From: Candidatus Alistipes merdigallinarum
Lineage (GTDB): Bacteria; Bacteroidota; Bacteroidia; Bacteroidales; Rikenellaceae
Length of the DNA: 37,729 nucleotides
Direction: 5' to 3'
Assembly: GCA_019119305.1 (NCBI GenBank)
Contig: DWXH01000027.1
Span: 1 to 37,729, forward strand
Position numbers and translations under genes: made by a program. Below are positions 35,834-37,729 of the stretch, in pieces. A model generated the notes under the pieces. That model did no database searches, was not told where the DNA came from, and worked only from the letters and a program-made list of their open reading frames with translations. How positions within the stretch are numbered: position 1 is the stretch's first letter; each line of letters opens with the position of its first letter.

Positions 35834-36565
35834 ATGAAAACTCAAAAAACATCTCCGTATTGTTTCTACGGACTCATTTTTGCGTTCATATTCAACTGTG
35901 TATCTCCGGTATATGGACAACAATCACGCCCCGGCATGCTGAAACCGGAAGAGGAGCTTCCCGTATCTCTATCGAATGACTTTCTCTCGAACGACTGGGT
36001 CTATTGGGAAAGCCAAAAACCTGTAGAATATTACGTCATTAACCAAACTCCGCTCAAAAATCTACCGGGATACGATACGTTGTATCCCCAAAGTGTATCT
36101 TCAACCCTCCCGACGGAAAAAAGTTATGCAGTCACATGGGAAATCGTTGACAGCCAACTGTATTTATGTAACATAGATTTTTATATTTTAAGGGGGTGGG
36201 GAAGTTCCGGCTCTTTGGGCATAGAAAATAAAGAGCTTAAAGCTACCTATGAAAAGATGGAAAACGAGTATTATCCGGACGGAAAGAAATACAGGATCAT
36301 GGAGCAGTTTACCGGAGAAAAATTTCAAAAAAATCGGGTGAATACGGCATGGCCTCCGAAACCGCAGGGTGCCATTCCTGCTGTCTGGGTCGATGGTACT
36401 TTTTTATTGAAAAAAAACATAGACAAAAAGACGATCCCTGTCGAATCCGAACCGGATCCATCCAATCTGGGCACTCCGGATGAATATATCCGCGCGTTCG
36501 AAAATGCCCCGACTTTCAAAGTGACCTTTTCCAAAGGCCGTATCGTTTCTGTGGATCCAATGTAA
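35834..36565 (+). CDS. Secreted protein of unknown function
   Basis: Protein of 243 residues with a clear signal peptide (about 1-28, cut near VYGQQ). I recognise no family. The mature part is rich in aromatic residues and prolines (WVYWESQKPVEYYVINQ, NTAWPPKPQG, AVWVDGTFLLKK) and looks like a compact exported fold; the C-terminal piece FKVTFSKGRIVSVDPM resembles a beta strand pair. A frame starting six bases earlier at GTG exists, but ATG 35834 is the normal Bacteroidetes choice. Base composition is more AT-rich than the other genes here, which may point to recent acquisition or fast evolution. It is convergent with the NigD-like gene. Confidence 0.7.
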   Translation: MKTQKTSPYCFYGLIFAFIFNCVSPVYGQQSRPGMLKPEEELPVSLSNDFLSNDWVYWESQKPVEYYVINQTPLKNLPGYDTLYPQSVSSTLPTEKSYAVTWEIVDSQLYLCNIDFYILRGWGSSGSLGIENKELKATYEKMENEYYPDGKKYRIMEQFTGEKFQKNRVNTAWPPKPQGAIPAVWVDGTFLLKKNIDKKTIPVESEPDPSNLGTPDEYIRAFENAPTFKVTFSKGRIVSVDPM

Positions 36566-36680
36566 GAAGAATGGATGACTCGTAACGAGTCGCTTAATTC
36601 AGTGACGTCGTATGGTTTCAGCTGTTCATACACAAAGTCTCGATTAACATATTATTTATCATCAGGCTGAACATATCGGA

Positions 36681-36728
36681 TAATAAAAGGGGGGGACAGG
36701 AAAAATTTCCTGTCCCCCCCTTTTATTA
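36681..36728. terminator. Near-perfect 48-bp bidirectional terminator palindrome
   Basis: TAATAAAAGGGGGGGACAGG at 36681-36700 and its complement at 36709-36728 form a 23-bp stem with a minimal central mismatch (36704/36705). T-rich ends appear on both strands. It serves the secreted unknown gene (plus) and the NigD-like gene (minus). The seven-G/seven-C run is unusual for this window. Confidence 0.85.
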
Positions 36729-36848
36729 TTATTCGCCGTTTATATGGTCCGATCTGAAAAAATTGCTGCAGTCCCTGCACTCTCTTTCATCGGACGGATC
36801 CGTCGGCCGTTTATTTTATCAGATCCATATCTGAAATAAATATGCCCG

Positions 36849-37619
36849 CTATTGAACCGGAGCCGCAGAAGTCGATCCATTTATAGTTCCTTTTTTCAAC
36901 AAGGTATAAGTAACCGGGGTCGTATCATCCCCTTTAGCCTGCCTGAAAATACCCGAAATGGTTTGCGGCAAATGAGCATAATCGGTCCATTCCAGAACCA
37001 CAATGATCTGATCTTTTCCTTCGGGAATCAAATCGGTAATATCGAAGCTTACACGTCCGTATCCTTCATACATTTTCACATCATCGTCGAATGCGTTATG
37101 TTTCAACTGTACATATACCCGTTCATCCGTTGAGCGCTCTTCATCGACCACCAGGTTCAACATGTGAGATTTCTGTAAATCCGAAAAATAGATTCCGAAC
37201 TCAATATTCAGATATTGACCGTTACCGAACCACACATACAAGGCTTCAATCGGATCGTGCCCGATGCTGTCGACCTGTTGCTCATTCAACTGAGACGAAT
37301 ATAACGGATCTTTGGTCAACAATTCACGGATGGCATTGATCCGTATGTCGAATACATTTTCACCCCTTTGTTCCAACTCCGTAAAGGTCACTACCACACG
37401 CATACTGTCTTCGATCTGGAACGACGGATCGTTGTTCTCAACAACCAGCAGCGTATTACCCAGATCCGTAACAATCTTAAACTCCTCTTGCGTTCCGATT
37501 ACAGTGCCCCAACACTCTTTCATATGGAGCCATTCGTGCTTATCGTCATCCAGACATGAAGTCAAACCGACAACCGATAACAACATCGCAAACAATACAA
37601 ATCTTGAAATTCGACTCAT
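36849..37619 (-). CDS. NigD-like lipoprotein
   Basis: Protein of 256 residues. The lipobox ends at Cys22 (GLTSC) and is directly followed by LDDDKH; an acidic run right after the cysteine is the Bacteroidetes signal for export of lipoproteins to the cell surface. The rest matches the NigD-like family (named after the immunity protein linked to the bacteriocin nigrescin), with an N-terminal OB-like domain (WGTVIGTQEEFKIVTDLGNTLLVVE) and a C-terminal beta domain (YGRVSFDITDLIPEGKDQIIVVLEW). Bacteroidales genomes carry many copies, mostly of unknown role and probably not all immunity proteins. No bacteriocin gene is visible next to it. Confidence 0.85.
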   Translation of the reverse strand: MSRISRFVLFAMLLSVVGLTSCLDDDKHEWLHMKECWGTVIGTQEEFKIVTDLGNTLLVVENNDPSFQIEDSMRVVVTFTELEQRGENVFDIRINAIRELLTKDPLYSSQLNEQQVDSIGHDPIEALYVWFGNGQYLNIEFGIYFSDLQKSHMLNLVVDEERSTDERVYVQLKHNAFDDDVKMYEGYGRVSFDITDLIPEGKDQIIVVLEWTDYAHLPQTISGIFRQAKGDDTTPVTYTLLKKGTINGSTSAAPVQ

Positions 37620-37729
37620 AATTACAATAGTTTTATAAAATTAATCTTTCTTTGGACCAGAGATATATCCATTTTGTGGATTAACTCTTCGCATGAAAGA
37701 TGCGGGAGAAAAACAAAACGTTGCTTCTT
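37620..37729. other. Window edge upstream of the NigD-like gene
   Basis: AT-rich upstream region of the NigD-like gene. On the minus strand TAATTTTA near the start is a weak -7 candidate (seven of eight). A short hairpin CGCAT/ATGCG lies close to the right edge. No gene start or end can be fixed here. Confidence 0.3.

Noticed and set aside
36789-36840. Short palindromes (GACGGATCCGTC and TCAGAT/ATCTGA) near the NigD-like gene end
   Set aside because: Too short and without a T-tract or promoter context to assign a role beside the strong terminator upstream.

Overview
The window looks like chromosome from a gut Bacteroidales bacterium, most likely Alistipes or another member of the Rikenellaceae. 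Three things support this: AT-rich ribosome binding sites with several TAnnTTTG -7 boxes, Bacteroidetes-type lipoproteins (NigD-like, DUF1080), and a gadB-gadC pair beside rhamnose-directed glycosidases. The genus is inference. I see no rRNA, tRNA, CRISPR array, insertion sequence or phage gene.

Layout. 1-1321: the tail of an unresolved gene and a membrane-anchored EEP-fold hydrolase. 1444-4496 (minus): glutamate decarboxylase gadB, then the glutamate/GABA antiporter gadC, an acid-resistance and GABA-export unit. 4497-5153: a gene-poor stretch with a -7 box, an 11-bp palindrome and a broken reading frame. 5154-10876: two divergent secreted glycosidases, GH106-like (minus) and GH78-like (plus), sharing a promoter region that holds a 13-bp direct repeat at 21-bp spacing. 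11078-13297: a tight operon of GNAT acetyltransferase, DUF2148 Cys-motif protein and M24 peptidase behind a long leader. 13388-15287: a secreted Cys-rich mini-protein (minus), an acyl-ACP thioesterase and a DUF1080 lipoprotein (plus). 15445-18096 (minus): a secreted six-hairpin-type glycosidase gene interrupted by one in-frame TAG. 18290-21989: an operon of ABC-F ATPase, NAGPA-type phosphodiester glycosidase and membrane metallophosphoesterase, convergent with a Gdx/SugE guanidinium exporter. 22412-28438: a heavy-metal RND efflux operon (His-rich envelope protein, adaptor, pump, outer-membrane factor).

28690-35424 is the most unusual part. It is a monocistronic gene for a soluble protein of about 2,244 residues. 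In the middle is a recognisable fold-type I PLP (aminotransferase) active site, and near the C-terminus an HPr-kinase/PEPCK-like P-loop (HGSLF ... GDSGVGKSE ... AGD). I know no described protein with this pairing. It is the best candidate for an undescribed system. The window ends with a secreted protein of unknown function and a NigD-like lipoprotein, convergent over a near-perfect 48-bp terminator palindrome.

How the genes fit together. Most units serve gut-niche tasks: acid and metal stress, and foraging on rhamnose-containing glycans (no SusC/SusD pair or sensor is present, so the glycosidases are orphan to any complete utilisation locus here). The giant protein is set off by its own promoter element and terminators and looks like an independent cytoplasmic function.
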